NCBI GenBank assembly: GCA_027864655.1
Contig: JAQAZG010000009.1
Span: forward strand, 1 to 64,000
Reading direction: 5' to 3'
Source of the DNA: Oleispirillum naphthae
Lineage (GTDB): Bacteria; Pseudomonadota; Alphaproteobacteria; Rhodospirillales; Rhodospirillaceae
DNA: 64,000 nucleotides
Under the pieces are notes generated by a model. It was not told the origin of the DNA, made no database searches, and was given only the letters and a program-made list of their open reading frames with translations. Both the position numbers and the translations under genes were made by a program. Below, piece after piece: positions 50,070 to 62,375 of this stretch. Position 1 is the first letter of the stretch; every line of letters starts with the position of its first letter.

Positions 50070-51818
50070 ATGCTCGGCAAGGTTCTGTTCATCGCCCCCT
50101 ACAAGGGTCTCGCCGCGCTCGGCGGGCGGCTGGCGCGGCGGCGCCAGGACCTCGACGTGACGGTGCGCACCGCCGACCTGGAACAGGCGCTGCCGCTGCT
50201 CGACTGGGCACGCGGCAAGGGCTTCGACCTGATCGTCAGCCGCGGCGGCACCGCCTCCCTGCTGGAGCGCAAGGGCACCCTGCCGGTGGTGGAGATCCCG
50301 GTATCCGGCTACGACCTGTTCCGCCTCACCAGCTTCATCAAGGACTATCCCGGGCGCGTCGGACTGATCGGCTTTCCCAACGTCTGCGCCGGGGTGGCGA
50401 CCTTCTCCTCCTACCTCGACGTAGACATCCCCTACACCGTGATCCACAGCACCGAGGAAGTCCCGGCGGCGATCCGTCAGGCCCGCCACCAGGGCCGCAT
50501 GATCATCGGCGACACGGTGACGGTACGCCTCGCCGAGGAGGCGGGAATGAAGGGCCTGCTGGTCACCTCCGGGCCGGAATCGGTGAGCCTCGCCTTCGAC
50601 ATGGCGGCCAACCTGCTGCGCGGCATGCAGCAGATACGCAACCGCCAGGGCGTTCTGGAACGCGGTCTCGCCGCCCTCGGTCGCGAGGTGGCGCTGTGCG
50701 ATGCCGACGGCGCGCAATTGCCGTTCGCGGACTCGGCTCCGCTCGACCCCGCACGCGTGGAGTGGCGCGACCACCTGAGCGATTTCTTCGCGGCACACCG
50801 CGCCATGCCGGAGGGCCCCTACCTGCTGCGCACGGGCGTGCTCTCCAGTTCCCCGGAACGCCTCGCGGCCCTGGCCCCCCTGGTCTCCGGACGCCGCTTC
50901 CTGCTCTTCCACGCCGCCGACGTGATCGGCGACCGGCCGCTGCGCCTGCGTCTGGTGCAGGCCGCCCCGGCGAGCCTCTCCCAACTCGTCGCCGACCGCC
51001 ACCACCTCAGCCGCGCGGCGGAGCGCGCCCACGCCCTGCTGCAGAGCTTCGGCCCGGTCGCGCTTTCCGGCGGGCCGGGCACCGGCCGCACCCGCATGCT
51101 GCGCGCCATCCAGACCGCCCTCTACGGTGCCGGAGCGCCGCTGCTGCTGTGCGCCGAGGTGTGCCAGCCGACGCGCGCCGCGCTGCGCCAGACCCTCGAC
51201 CTGCTCGCCGCCGCCACCGGCATGCTGGCGACGCTCTCCGGGGTGGAGCGACTCAAGCGGGTGGACCAGGAACAGCTCCTGCGCGAACTCGCCAACTACG
51301 GCCACGGCATCGTGCTGCTGTTCGACACGCCCGCGGGCGAACTGGCGGAGCGCGGCGAACTGCTGCCCGGCATCGCCGCTCTGGCGGAGGAGCGGCAGAT
51401 CGTTCTCCCCAATGTCGCCGACGACCCGACGTTGTTCGAGGCGACGGCCGTCTATAACCTTATGGAAGCCAACGCCGCCCACGGGCGGCACCTGCGCGGC
51501 TTCTCCCCGGCCGCCATGGAAGCCCTGCGCGCCCGTCCCTGGCCGAACAACTATGAGGAGTTATCGCATTTTATCGACCGCCTGGTGCACGACGCGCCGG
51601 ATGGCGCGACCCTGATCTCCGAGGCGCCGCCTTCCTCTCGAGTTCCAAAATGGAACATATCTGTCCCGGACTTCGATTTTTCCGGCAGCCTGGATGACAT
51701 CGAGGCCCGAATCATCGCCGCGGTCCTGGCAGAGGAAAACGGAAACAAGAGCGCCGCCGCGGCACGCCTGGGTATCGGACGCAGCACGCTGTGGCGAAAA
51801 TTGCGCCGCCGCCGTTAG
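50070..51818 (+). CDS. PrpR_N-type transcriptional regulator with degenerate AAA+ domain
   Basis: A 582-residue regulator. The N-terminal 190 residues are the PrpR_N sensor (FDLIVSRGGTASLLERKGTL then PVVEIPVSGYDLFRLTSFIK). The AAA+-like region starts with a Walker A-like GGPGTGRTRM (332-342), but the sigma-54-contact GAFTGA motif and a clear Walker B are missing. A Fis-type helix-turn-helix closes the protein (NKSAAAARLGIGRSTLWRKL). It therefore probably does not activate sigma-54 promoters. It precedes the kdgT-dtnK-pdxA2 genes and is their likely regulator. Confidence 0.82.
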   Translation: MLGKVLFIAPYKGLAALGGRLARRRQDLDVTVRTADLEQALPLLDWARGKGFDLIVSRGGTASLLERKGTLPVVEIPVSGYDLFRLTSFIKDYPGRVGLIGFPNVCAGVATFSSYLDVDIPYTVIHSTEEVPAAIRQARHQGRMIIGDTVTVRLAEEAGMKGLLVTSGPESVSLAFDMAANLLRGMQQIRNRQGVLERGLAALGREVALCDADGAQLPFADSAPLDPARVEWRDHLSDFFAAHRAMPEGPYLLRTGVLSSSPERLAALAPLVSGRRFLLFHAADVIGDRPLRLRLVQAAPASLSQLVADRHHLSRAAERAHALLQSFGPVALSGGPGTGRTRMLRAIQTALYGAGAPLLLCAEVCQPTRAALRQTLDLLAAATGMLATLSGVERLKRVDQEQLLRELANYGHGIVLLFDTPAGELAERGELLPGIAALAEERQIVLPNVADDPTLFEATAVYNLMEANAAHGRHLRGFSPAAMEALRARPWPNNYEELSHFIDRLVHDAPDGATLISEAPPSSRVPKWNISVPDFDFSGSLDDIEARIIAAVLAEENGNKSAAAARLGIGRSTLWRKLRRRR

Positions 51819-51842
51819 TCTCAATACGAGACGCTATTTTTG
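51818..51842 (+). promoter_or_regulatory. Short inverted repeat with T-run after the PrpR-like gene
   Basis: GTCTC-AATAC-GAGAC is followed by GCTATTTTTG, directly at the stop codon. It could be a weak terminator separating the regulator from the kdgT operon, or an operator in the kdgT promoter region (AT-rich TTGTAACAATTTAGC follows). A second palindrome, GTTCC-AAAAT-GGAAC, lies within the end of the regulator gene at 51642-51656. Both are candidate sites for the regulator itself. Confidence 0.35.
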
Positions 51843-51962
51843 TAACAATTTAGCTATTGCCCCCCTCCCGCCCCATCCCGGAGAGTCGAGCGAAGCCTCA
51901 AGAGAACTTGGGCCCCGGACGGCGATTACGCGCCCCACCGGCACCCCGACAGGGAGAACACC

Positions 51963-52934
51963 ATGAAGATCAAGGCAACCCTCGATCGCATCCCCGGCGG
52001 CATGATGGTTGTGCCGTTGCTGCTGGCGGCGACCATCAACACCCTTGCTCCGGACCTCCTGCGTATAGGCAACTTTACCGAGGCCCTGTTCGTCAAAAGC
52101 GCCAGCGCCTTGATCGCCTTGTTCCTGCTGTGCGCGGGATCGCAAATCAACGTCCGCAACGTCGGCACCGCCTTTGCCAAGGGCGCCTCCCTGCTCATCC
52201 TGAAATGGGCGATCGGCGCCGCCGTCGGCCTGATCGCCTATATCGTCGCCGGCAGCGACGGGCTGTTCATCGGCCTGACGCCGCTCGCCATCATCGCCGC
52301 GATGACCAACAGCAACGGCGGGCTTTACGTCGCCATCGTCGGCCAGTACGGCAAGGCCGACGACAAGGCCGCCTATTCGCTGCTCGCGCTCAACGACGGT
52401 CCGTTCCTCACCATGGTGGCATTGGCGATCTTCGGCGCCATGGGCTTCGTCGAGGGCTTCTTCTCCATCGTCTCGTTCATCAGCGTGCTGCTGCCGATCG
52501 TCGTCGGCATGATCCTCGGCAACGCCGACGAGGACATGCGGGCCTTCCTTGCCAAGGGCAGCGACATGCTGATCCCGTTCTTCGCCTTTTCGCTCGGCAT
52601 GGGGATCAACTTCACCGCCATCATCTCCGGCGGCGCGGCGGGCGTCCTGCTCGGCATCCTCACCGTTCTGCTGACCGGCGGCTGCGGCTATCTGCTGTTC
52701 AAGGCGCTGGGCTGGAACCCGATCGTCGGCGCCGCCGAGGGATCGACGGCCGGTAACGCGGTCGCCACGCCGATGGCGATCGCCGCCGCCAATCAGGTCT
52801 TCGCCCCGGTCGCCAAGCTCGCCACCGTGCAGGTCGCGGCGAGCACGGTGACCACCGCGATCCTCCTGCCGCTGTTCATCAGCTTCCTGGTCAAGACCTT
52901 CGGCGCACCGAAGGATACCGGCGCCGAGGACTGA
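51963..52934 (+). CDS. kdgT: KdgT-family sugar-acid permease
   Basis: A 323-residue membrane protein of the 2-keto-3-deoxygluconate permease family, about ten helices. Characteristic stretches are IPGGMMVVPLLLAATINTLA, ITPLAIIAAMTNSNGGLYVA-like motif at residues 100-120 (AIIAAMTNSNGGLYVAIVGQ) and EGSTAGNAVATPMAIAAANQ. Its position ahead of the D-threonate kinase and PdxA2 suggests that the cargo is threonate or erythronate rather than 2-keto-3-deoxygluconate. Confidence 0.88.
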   Translation: MKIKATLDRIPGGMMVVPLLLAATINTLAPDLLRIGNFTEALFVKSASALIALFLLCAGSQINVRNVGTAFAKGASLLILKWAIGAAVGLIAYIVAGSDGLFIGLTPLAIIAAMTNSNGGLYVAIVGQYGKADDKAAYSLLALNDGPFLTMVALAIFGAMGFVEGFFSIVSFISVLLPIVVGMILGNADEDMRAFLAKGSDMLIPFFAFSLGMGINFTAIISGGAAGVLLGILTVLLTGGCGYLLFKALGWNPIVGAAEGSTAGNAVATPMAIAAANQVFAPVAKLATVQVAASTVTTAILLPLFISFLVKTFGAPKDTGAED

Positions 52935-53034
52935 CCCGGGCGGGCAACGCACGATTCGGGTTCGTTTCCCTCAGTCTGTTTCCGGCGGCCCGTTCTCGCC
53001 TCGCGCGGGGCGGGCCGCCTTCACGGAGAGTTCC

Positions 53035-54351
53035 ATGCGCATCGCCATCATCGCCGACGATCTCACCGGCGCCAACGACAGCGGCATGCAGTTCGCGGCC
53101 CACGGCCTGCCCACCACGGTGCACCTCGGCGACCCCGTCGGCGGCCTCGCCGAGGAGGGCGGCGTCGCGGTGATCGACACCGAGACCCGCGGCCTCGCCG
53201 CCGGGCGGGTGCCGCCGCTGGTGGAGGCGGTGGCCCGCCGGGTGCGCGCGGCGGGAATCGCCCGCGTCTACAAGAAGATCGACTCCACCCTGCGCGGCCA
53301 CGTCGGCCTGGAGCTCGACGCCGCGGCGCGCGTGCTCGATGCCGACTACGTGTTCCTCGCCCCCGCCTTCCCGGCGATGAAGCGCACCGTCGAGGACGGC
53401 CTGCTCCTCGTCGATGGCGTGCCGGTGGACCGTACCGACATCGCCCGCGACCCCGGCTCGCCGGTGACCAGCGCGGAGATCGCCCGCCTGGTGGCGCCGC
53501 ACATGCCGGGCGCCGCCTGCCTCACCGTCTCCACCGCCGAGGCCGCGAATCCCGAGGCGCTGCGCGCCCGCCTCGCCGCCGCCCGCGCGCACGGCCGGGT
53601 GTGCGCCGCCTTCGACGCGCGCACCGACGCCGACCTCGCGGCGGTGGCCGCCTTCGGCGCCGCCATGGCGGAGGAAGACGGCGCGGCGATCCTGTGGGCC
53701 GGGTCCGCCGGACTCGCCGCTCAACTGCCCGCCGCCTGGGGCATCCCGGCACGGCCGCCCGCGCCGCCCGCGCTGCCGCGCGCGGCGCGGCCGCCGCTGC
53801 TCGCCGTGGGCAGCGTCAACCCGGTGTCGGTGGCGCAGACCGACCACGCCATCGAGACGACCGGCGCGACCCCGGCGATCCTCTCGCCCGAAGCGCTGCT
53901 TGAAGAAGGCGGCCGCGACGCCGAGATCGCGCGCGGCATCCTCCTCCTGCGCGACCTCGCCAGGGGCGGCGCCGAAATCCTCATCCTCACCACCGCGCAC
54001 GGCCGCGCCGACGTGGAGCGCACCGTCGCCCTCGCCGGGCGCCTGGGGCTCTCGCGCGGCGAGGCCGGACGGCGCATCGCCGAGGGACTCGCCGCGGTGG
54101 CCCGCCGCCTGCTCGACGACGGGCTCACCGACCGCCTGGTCACCACCGGCGGCGACACCGCCCGCGCCATCATGGACGCCACGGGAATCGCCGCGATGTC
54201 CGTGGCGGGCAGCATCGAGCCGGGCATCCCGCTGATGCGGGCGCACGGCACTCCGGAGCGCCATATCATCACCAAGGCCGGAGGCTTCGGCGCGCCCGAC
54301 GCCCTGCTCCGCGCCATCGCATTCCTGATCGAGGGGGAAATCGCGCGATGA
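53035..54351 (+). CDS. dtnK: Four-carbon acid sugar kinase (DUF1537, DtnK-like)
   Basis: A 438-residue kinase. The N-terminal domain starts MRIAIIADDLTGANDSGMQF, and contains RVYKKIDSTLRGHVGLELDA. The C-terminal nucleotide-binding domain has LAVGSVNPVSVAQTDHAIET and the phosphate loop VTTGGDTARAIMDATGI. Characterised relatives phosphorylate D-threonate or D-erythronate at the 4-hydroxyl. The stop overlaps the pdxA2 start (ATGA), coupling kinase to the next enzyme. Confidence 0.9.
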   Translation: MRIAIIADDLTGANDSGMQFAAHGLPTTVHLGDPVGGLAEEGGVAVIDTETRGLAAGRVPPLVEAVARRVRAAGIARVYKKIDSTLRGHVGLELDAAARVLDADYVFLAPAFPAMKRTVEDGLLLVDGVPVDRTDIARDPGSPVTSAEIARLVAPHMPGAACLTVSTAEAANPEALRARLAAARAHGRVCAAFDARTDADLAAVAAFGAAMAEEDGAAILWAGSAGLAAQLPAAWGIPARPPAPPALPRAARPPLLAVGSVNPVSVAQTDHAIETTGATPAILSPEALLEEGGRDAEIARGILLLRDLARGGAEILILTTAHGRADVERTVALAGRLGLSRGEAGRRIAEGLAAVARRLLDDGLTDRLVTTGGDTARAIMDATGIAAMSVAGSIEPGIPLMRAHGTPERHIITKAGGFGAPDALLRAIAFLIEGEIAR

Positions 54352-55358
54352 AGCCCATCATCGGCATCACCATGGGCGACGTCTGCGGCATAGGGCCGGA
54401 AATCGTCGCAAAAAGCCTCGCCGCGCCGGAACTGTACGCCCTTTGCCGCCCCCTGGTGATCGGCGACGCTGCGGCGCTCGCCCGCGCCCGCGACGTCGTC
54501 GGCGCCGGGTTCTCCATCGCCCGGCTCGACCCCGCCGCCCTGCCGGAGGAGATCGCCCCCTCCCCCGCCGCCGCCCTCTGCGTCGATCCGGGGCTTTCCG
54601 TCGGAGACCTGCCCTACGGCGAGGTGCGGGCCGAAGCGGGGCACGCCGCCTTCGAATTCGTGCGCGTCGCCGTGGACCTCGCCCAGGAGCATCGCATCGC
54701 CGCCATCGCCACCGCCCCCCTCAACAAGGAGGCGCTGCACAAGGGCGGCCACCTCTATCCCGGACACACCGAGATTCTCGCCGAACTTACCGGCACCGAA
54801 AGCTACTCGATGATGCTCGCCACGCCGAAGCTCAAGGTCATCCACCTCACCACCCACGTCGGCCTGGTCGATGCGGTGGCGCGCATCACCCCGGAGCGCA
54901 CCTATCAGGTGATCCGCCTCGCCCACGACACCCTCGCCCGCGCAGGCGTGGCCGCGCCGCGCATCGCGGTCTGCGGCATCAACCCGCACGCCGGGGAGCA
55001 CGGCCTGTTCGGCCGCGGCGAGGAAGAGGAGAAGCTGGAACCCGGCATCCGCCGCGCCATCGCCGAGGGCATCGCGGCGAGCGGTCCGTGGCCGGGGGAC
55101 ACGGTGTTCTTCCGCGCCATGCGCGGCGACTTCGAGGTGGTCGTGGCCTGCTATCACGACCAGGGGCACATCCCGGTGAAGCTGCTCTCCATCGACGAGG
55201 GGGTGAACATCACCCTCGGGCTCAACGGAGGCATCATCCGCACCTCGGTGGACCACGGCACCGCCTTCGACATCGCGGGCAAGGGCATCGCCCGCCACGA
55301 AAGCCTGATCGCGGCGGCGCGCTTCGCCGTGGAGCTGGCACCGAAACGCGCCACCTGA
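54348..55358 (+). CDS. pdxA2: 4-phospho-D-threonate 3-dehydrogenase / PdxA2-type dehydrogenase
   Basis: A 336-residue PdxA-family oxidative decarboxylase. It has GITMGDVCGIGPEIVAKSLA at the start, the metal-binding His in LYPGHTEILAELTG and VVACYHDQGHIPVKLL, and DHGTAFDIAGKGIA at the end. In the threonate pathway it turns 4-phosphothreonate into dihydroxyacetone phosphate and carbon dioxide with NAD. Neighbouring dtnK and absence of other pyridoxal genes favour PdxA2 over vitamin B6 synthesis. Confidence 0.9.
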   Translation: MKPIIGITMGDVCGIGPEIVAKSLAAPELYALCRPLVIGDAAALARARDVVGAGFSIARLDPAALPEEIAPSPAAALCVDPGLSVGDLPYGEVRAEAGHAAFEFVRVAVDLAQEHRIAAIATAPLNKEALHKGGHLYPGHTEILAELTGTESYSMMLATPKLKVIHLTTHVGLVDAVARITPERTYQVIRLAHDTLARAGVAAPRIAVCGINPHAGEHGLFGRGEEEEKLEPGIRRAIAEGIAASGPWPGDTVFFRAMRGDFEVVVACYHDQGHIPVKLLSIDEGVNITLGLNGGIIRTSVDHGTAFDIAGKGIARHESLIAAARFAVELAPKRAT

Positions 55359-55388
55359 ACGGCGGCGCGTTTCTCCGATCGTCCGGCC

Positions 55389-58082
<2,694 letters not shown>

Positions 58083-58277
58083 GATATTGCTCTGTCCTCA
58101 AACTACACCAGCCATGATCGGCGGCGGCCGCGCGAAGCGCCTCGCAACGCGGGCCGCCGCCGAGGCGGGAAGGGGCCGGGAACGTTCCCGTCAAGGGGTC
58201 ACCGCCGTCCAGGCGCGGGACATCGACCCTAGTCCCGCACCGCGGCGATGCGCGGCTGACGGAACAGCCGCCGCGCA

Positions 58278-59147
58278 TCACACCCGGTAACGCTCTTCGA
58301 GCGCGTCCCACAGGTCCTTCCTCACCGCCTGCTGGCGTTCGTCGAAGGTCGCCAGCTTGTCGGCGACAAGATCGAGCGACCCGTTCTTCATCAGCGAGCC
58401 GAGGACCTCGTAGGAGGACCGCAGCGCCGCCTGCAACGCCGCATTCGCATAGAGCACGATGGAGAAGCCCATCTCCTGAAGCCGCGCACGGCCCGGATCC
58501 GGGGTCTTGCCGCCGTAGACGATGTTGGCGATCTGCGGCACGCTGAGCTCGCTCGCGATGCGCGCGAGTTCCTCGTAGCTGGTCGGCGCCTCCACGAAGG
58601 TGACGTCGGCGCCCGCCTCGATGTAGGCGTGGGCGCGGGAGAGCGCCTGATCGATGCCTTCCACCGCACGCGCATCGGTGCGCGCGATGATCTGCATGTC
58701 CGCATCGCCGCGGGCATCGACCGCGGCCTTGATCTTCGCCACCATCTCGTGCGTCGGGATCACGGCCTTTCCGGAGAAGTGCCCACACTTCTTCGGAAAG
58801 ACCTGGTCCTCGATCTGGATGCCCGCAGCACCGGCGCGCTCCAGCATGCGGACGGTCCGCGTCATGTTGAGGGAATTGCCGAAGCCGGTGTCCGCATCCA
58901 CGATGATCGGAATATCGATCACGTCGGCGGTGGCGGAGACCACACCGGCAACTTCGGTAATCGTGCTCAGGCCGATGTCCGGAACGCCGAGCTGCATGTT
59001 GGCGATGCCGGCTCCGGTGATATAGACGACCTCGTAGCCCAGGTCCTCGATGACACGGGCGAACAGTGCGTTCGGCGCACCCGGCACGATCGTCGCCCCG
59101 CGGCGCTCGACTATGGATTTCAGTTCCTTCGTCTTTTTCACGGTCAT
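58278..59147 (-). CDS. Isocitrate lyase/PEP mutase family C-C lyase
   Basis: A 289-residue TIM barrel related to methylisocitrate lyase (PrpB), 2,3-dimethylmalate lyase and oxaloacetate decarboxylase. The mobile loop with the catalytic cysteine is QVFPKKCGHFSGK, so a lyase rather than a phosphono mutase is likely. The metal site is seen in IPIIVDADTGFGNSLNMTRT, and QIIARTDARAVEG and TFVEAPTSYEE are family segments. It cleaves a 2-hydroxy acid with alkyl substituents into two shorter acids. Located between the PrpD-like genes and acnA in a leftward cluster. Confidence 0.87.
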   Translation of the reverse strand: MTVKKTKELKSIVERRGATIVPGAPNALFARVIEDLGYEVVYITGAGIANMQLGVPDIGLSTITEVAGVVSATADVIDIPIIVDADTGFGNSLNMTRTVRMLERAGAAGIQIEDQVFPKKCGHFSGKAVIPTHEMVAKIKAAVDARGDADMQIIARTDARAVEGIDQALSRAHAYIEAGADVTFVEAPTSYEELARIASELSVPQIANIVYGGKTPDPGRARLQEMGFSIVLYANAALQAALRSSYEVLGSLMKNGSLDLVADKLATFDERQQAVRKDLWDALEERYRV

Positions 59148-59328
59148 AAAAGCAGATCCATCGATACTGGCCGACAGAGGCGGCGGCGCCCCCTTGGCGT
59201 GTTCCTAAACAGACGACCGAACTCGGCGTATTGACGACGCACAACCCCTCCTCCGAAGAGACTGCCTCTTCGGCCGTTCACGTCCCTGCGCTCTGCACGG
59301 TCACTACGAAATGCCGAACCCGGCGTCG

Positions 59329-60765
59329 TTACCCGGAATTCCGGAGGGACGGCGCTCCAAGTCTGGCAGCGATCTTGCCGACGTTCGGCATCTCGAAGAT
59401 TCCCTTCAAATCCACGAGCAGGCTCTCCGCCGTCTCCTTGTCGGTGGTCGAGGCGACGAGGGAGACGAACTTCGCGGACATTTCCTCCGGCGACATGCGG
59501 TTCTCCGGCATGCCCTTGGAGAAGTCCACGCGCTTGGTCACGGTCTTGCCGTTCTTCAAGTGGATGGTGACGATGCCGCCGTAGCGCCCGGGGTAGATCG
59601 CATCCATTTCCGGATCGACCACCACGTCGATGCGCTTGATCAGCGCCTCGAGCCGCGGGTCTTCCATACGCTCGGCGGTGAACTGCTCGATCAGGGCGCC
59701 CCGGTCGAGAAGCGCCACCGCGACGTTGTAGCGGATGTTCATCTGGGCGTTGAGGACGGTGGACTTCTCGTACGGATAGCCGGTCTGCAACAGCACGACG
59801 CGGCTCACCCCGATCACCACCTTATCGACGTCATCGGCGGCGAAGCCGTTCTCCGCCATCAGGTCCAGACTCGCCCCGATGCTCGCATGGTTGCTGCCGC
59901 AGCAGGGATAGGGCTTGAAGCACACCGCCTCGGCGCGCCATTCGATGCCGAGGCCGCGCACCACCTCCTCCGGACGCGGATCGTCGGAAGTCGCCCGCAG
60001 GAAGCTGCCGTCCTCGGCTTCGAGGATGTGGCTGCCGCCGAAGAAACCGCGCTGCACCAGCAACGCCGAGGTCAGGCCGTTGCGCCCGGCGAAGCCGGGG
60101 TGGATGCGCTTGGTCATCGCACCGTCGGCGGTAAAGGCCCAGAGCCCGGAGGACTGCGTCCCCGCAAGGCCGAAGGCGCCGGCCGTGGCCTCCGCGTCGA
60201 GACCGAGGATCACCGAAGCGGCCGCGGCCGCGCCGAAGGTCCCGGTGGTCCCGGTGAGGTGCCAGCCCTTGGTGCGGGAGGCGTTGGGGTTGGCCCCGAG
60301 GCTTATCCGGTTCATCACCTCATAGCCCGCGGCCACCGCGGCGAGGAAGGTCTCGCCGTCGATGTTCTCGCGCTCGGCGAGCGCAAGGGCGGTGGGCAGC
60401 ACCGCCGCGCCGGGGTGAATCTTGGCTCGGCTATGATCGTCGAAATCGAAACCGTGGATGGCCGTACCGTTGGCCAGCACGGTGTTGAGGAGCGAGACCT
60501 TCCCCGCCCCCCCGCTGCACCACACGCTCGCCTCGGCGGGACCGCCCTGGTCGAGCGCGAAGTCGTGCGCGATGCGGCATGGCTTGGTGGTGAGCCCGAA
60601 GAAGCCGCAGCCGATAGCGTCGAGCACCGCGTCGGCGAGGACGGCACGAACCCCGTCCGGCACGCCGTTGCGCTTCACTCCGACCACGAACTCCGCGAGG
60701 GCACGCGTCGGCTGACCCGCGAGTCGCGCGGCGCCGGACGTTTCCTTCTTCTCTACGACGGTCAT
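59329..60765 (-). CDS. MmgE/PrpD family protein 1
   Basis: A 478-residue member of the 2-methylcitrate dehydratase/iminodisuccinate epimerase/itaconate decarboxylase superfamily. Family segments are ANGTAIHGFDFDDHSRAKIH (histidine and acidic active-site loop), HPGAAVLPTALALAERENID, GWHLTGTTGTFGAAAAASVI, GLAGTQSSGLWAFTADGAMT and FKPYPCCGSNH. The start at 60765 follows a GGAGGCAC site; an upstream extension overlaps the neighbouring gene and is rejected. It starts 13 bases after the second PrpD gene, so the two may form a hetero-oligomer. Confidence 0.87.
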   Translation of the reverse strand: MTVVEKKETSGAARLAGQPTRALAEFVVGVKRNGVPDGVRAVLADAVLDAIGCGFFGLTTKPCRIAHDFALDQGGPAEASVWCSGGAGKVSLLNTVLANGTAIHGFDFDDHSRAKIHPGAAVLPTALALAERENIDGETFLAAVAAGYEVMNRISLGANPNASRTKGWHLTGTTGTFGAAAAASVILGLDAEATAGAFGLAGTQSSGLWAFTADGAMTKRIHPGFAGRNGLTSALLVQRGFFGGSHILEAEDGSFLRATSDDPRPEEVVRGLGIEWRAEAVCFKPYPCCGSNHASIGASLDLMAENGFAADDVDKVVIGVSRVVLLQTGYPYEKSTVLNAQMNIRYNVAVALLDRGALIEQFTAERMEDPRLEALIKRIDVVVDPEMDAIYPGRYGGIVTIHLKNGKTVTKRVDFSKGMPENRMSPEEMSAKFVSLVASTTDKETAESLLVDLKGIFEMPNVGKIAARLGAPSLRNSG

Positions 60766-60778
60766 GCTTGTGCCTCCT

Positions 60779-62137
60779 TCATGCGCCGAGGGCGGAAGGA
60801 ATCGTATTCCGGATGACTTCGGTAACCGATTCTGCGTCCTCCAGATGATCGACCGCCGCAATCAACGCATCGACCGAGGCCTTGCCGACCACCGGATCCG
60901 CCAGCAGGTGCACCTTGGCGTTCATCTGTTCCGGAGTCATCGGGTTCTCGATCGAGCCGCTCGGGTGATCGACCTGCGAGGTGAGGGTGTTGCCGCCTTC
61001 GGTCTTGAGTTCCATCAGGCAGGAAACGCCGCGCGGCAGGCTGTCGTCGGAGACGATGTCCACCATCGTCGATAGGCGGATGATCTCCGCATCGCCGAGC
61101 TTGTCGTTGCTGTACTGCGGGAACAGGGCGGCGCCTTCGATCAGCGCCACGGCAACCGAATAGGGCAGGCTCACCTGCGCCTCGTGATAGGTCTTCGGAT
61201 GGGCGTTCTTGTGGTATTCCGCCCACTTCGGATGGCGCCGCATGGAGATCGACTTCACCGCGCTCAGCGGCTCCTTCAGCTCCTTGCGGATGTTGAGCGC
61301 GCAGTCGATCGCGTTGTGGATCGGGCGGGCGCAGGAGTAGGGCTTGTACTCGAATTCGTCCGGATAGCCGGGCCCGAGGTCGGCGGTCAGGGCGCTGACG
61401 TCGAATTCGTCGCTGAACGCCCGGCAGAAGCCGCGTTCACCGTCGAAGATCGTCGCCGCGCCGGTGAAACCCAGGCGCGCCATCCATGCCGAGGTCACGC
61501 CGTTGCGCGCCGCCGGACCGGGGTTGAAGCGCTTCTGCATCGACGGGCCGTACATCTCCATCAGTCCCGAGGACTGCGCGCCGGCCAGACCCAGCGACGA
61601 GACGAACTGGTCGCCGTTCAGGCGCATCAGATAGGCGGAAGCGATCGCCGCGCCGAACACGCCGCAGGTCGGCGTGGTGTGGAAACCGCGGTCGCGCAGC
61701 GAGAAGTTGGTGGCGTGGCTCGCCCGCGACATCATTTCGCAGCCGGCGATCACCGCGGCGAGGAACTCCTTGCCGCTCGCGCCTTCCTGCTCGGCCACCG
61801 CAAGCGCGGCGGAAACCACCGGGGGGCTGAAGTGGAAGAGCGCAAGGTAGTCCACGTCGTCGAGCTCGATGCTGTGCGAGGCGATCGCGTTGGCGAAGGC
61901 CGCGTGCACCGCCGGCACCCGCGCGCCGTTGCCGATCACCGTGGCCTGCGGCGCCCCGCCGATCTCCTTGGCAAAGCCGGCGGCGACCTTGCCGCTGTCG
62001 GTGCGGCTGCCGCCGAGGGCGACGCCGAGGTAGTCCTTCACCAGGGTCTTCACCTGGCGGATGCGCTCTGCGGGCAGATCCTTGAACTTAAGATGCACGA
62101 AGTGGTCGGCAATCTTTTCGGCCGCTGTACTGGTCAT
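60779..62137 (-). CDS. MmgE/PrpD family protein 2
   Basis: A 452-residue paralogue of the gene at 59329. It shows ANAIASHSIELDDVDYLALF, FHTTPTCGVFGAAIASAYLM, LAGAQSSGLMEMYGPSMQKR and the conserved PYSCARPIHNAIDC. The aspartate loop differs from its partner (LDDVDYLALF versus FDFDDHSRAK), so the two paralogues probably have distinct roles. An alternative GTG start at 62146 would add three residues. It is first in the leftward cluster; a GntR-type palindrome overlaps a perfect TTGACA about 230 bases upstream. Confidence 0.86.
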   Translation of the reverse strand: MTSTAAEKIADHFVHLKFKDLPAERIRQVKTLVKDYLGVALGGSRTDSGKVAAGFAKEIGGAPQATVIGNGARVPAVHAAFANAIASHSIELDDVDYLALFHFSPPVVSAALAVAEQEGASGKEFLAAVIAGCEMMSRASHATNFSLRDRGFHTTPTCGVFGAAIASAYLMRLNGDQFVSSLGLAGAQSSGLMEMYGPSMQKRFNPGPAARNGVTSAWMARLGFTGAATIFDGERGFCRAFSDEFDVSALTADLGPGYPDEFEYKPYSCARPIHNAIDCALNIRKELKEPLSAVKSISMRRHPKWAEYHKNAHPKTYHEAQVSLPYSVAVALIEGAALFPQYSNDKLGDAEIIRLSTMVDIVSDDSLPRGVSCLMELKTEGGNTLTSQVDHPSGSIENPMTPEQMNAKVHLLADPVVGKASVDALIAAVDHLEDAESVTEVIRNTIPSALGA

Positions 62138-62363
62138 GGGTTCCACTCTCTCTTGTCAAACTTCGCCCGCCCGAGGATTCCGTATCCACCCGACGACGAG
62201 ACGCCCTCGCAAAGACACCGTACCGCCCGTCCATTCCGCCGGGGCCGCCGCGGACCCCGCCCCGAGACTGACGTGCGGGGCCCGGTCCGGCAAGCCGGCC
62301 ATGGCAAAATCCACGGCATTACGACGCCTTCAATCCGACACGAACTTAAGATGTTTAATTTAC

Positions 62364-62375
62364 ATTGTCAACAAT
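62364..62375 (-). promoter_or_regulatory. GntR-type operator overlapping a TTGACA -35 (MmgE/PrpD operon)
   Basis: ATTGT-CA-ACAAT is a near-perfect palindrome that fits the T.GT..AC.A pattern bound by FadR-subfamily GntR repressors. On the leftward strand it overlaps a perfect -35 box TTGACA (62372-62367), with TAAGTT 17 bases downstream as a weak -10. Binding here would block the promoter of the MmgE/PrpD-lyase-acnA genes. Confidence 0.55.
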
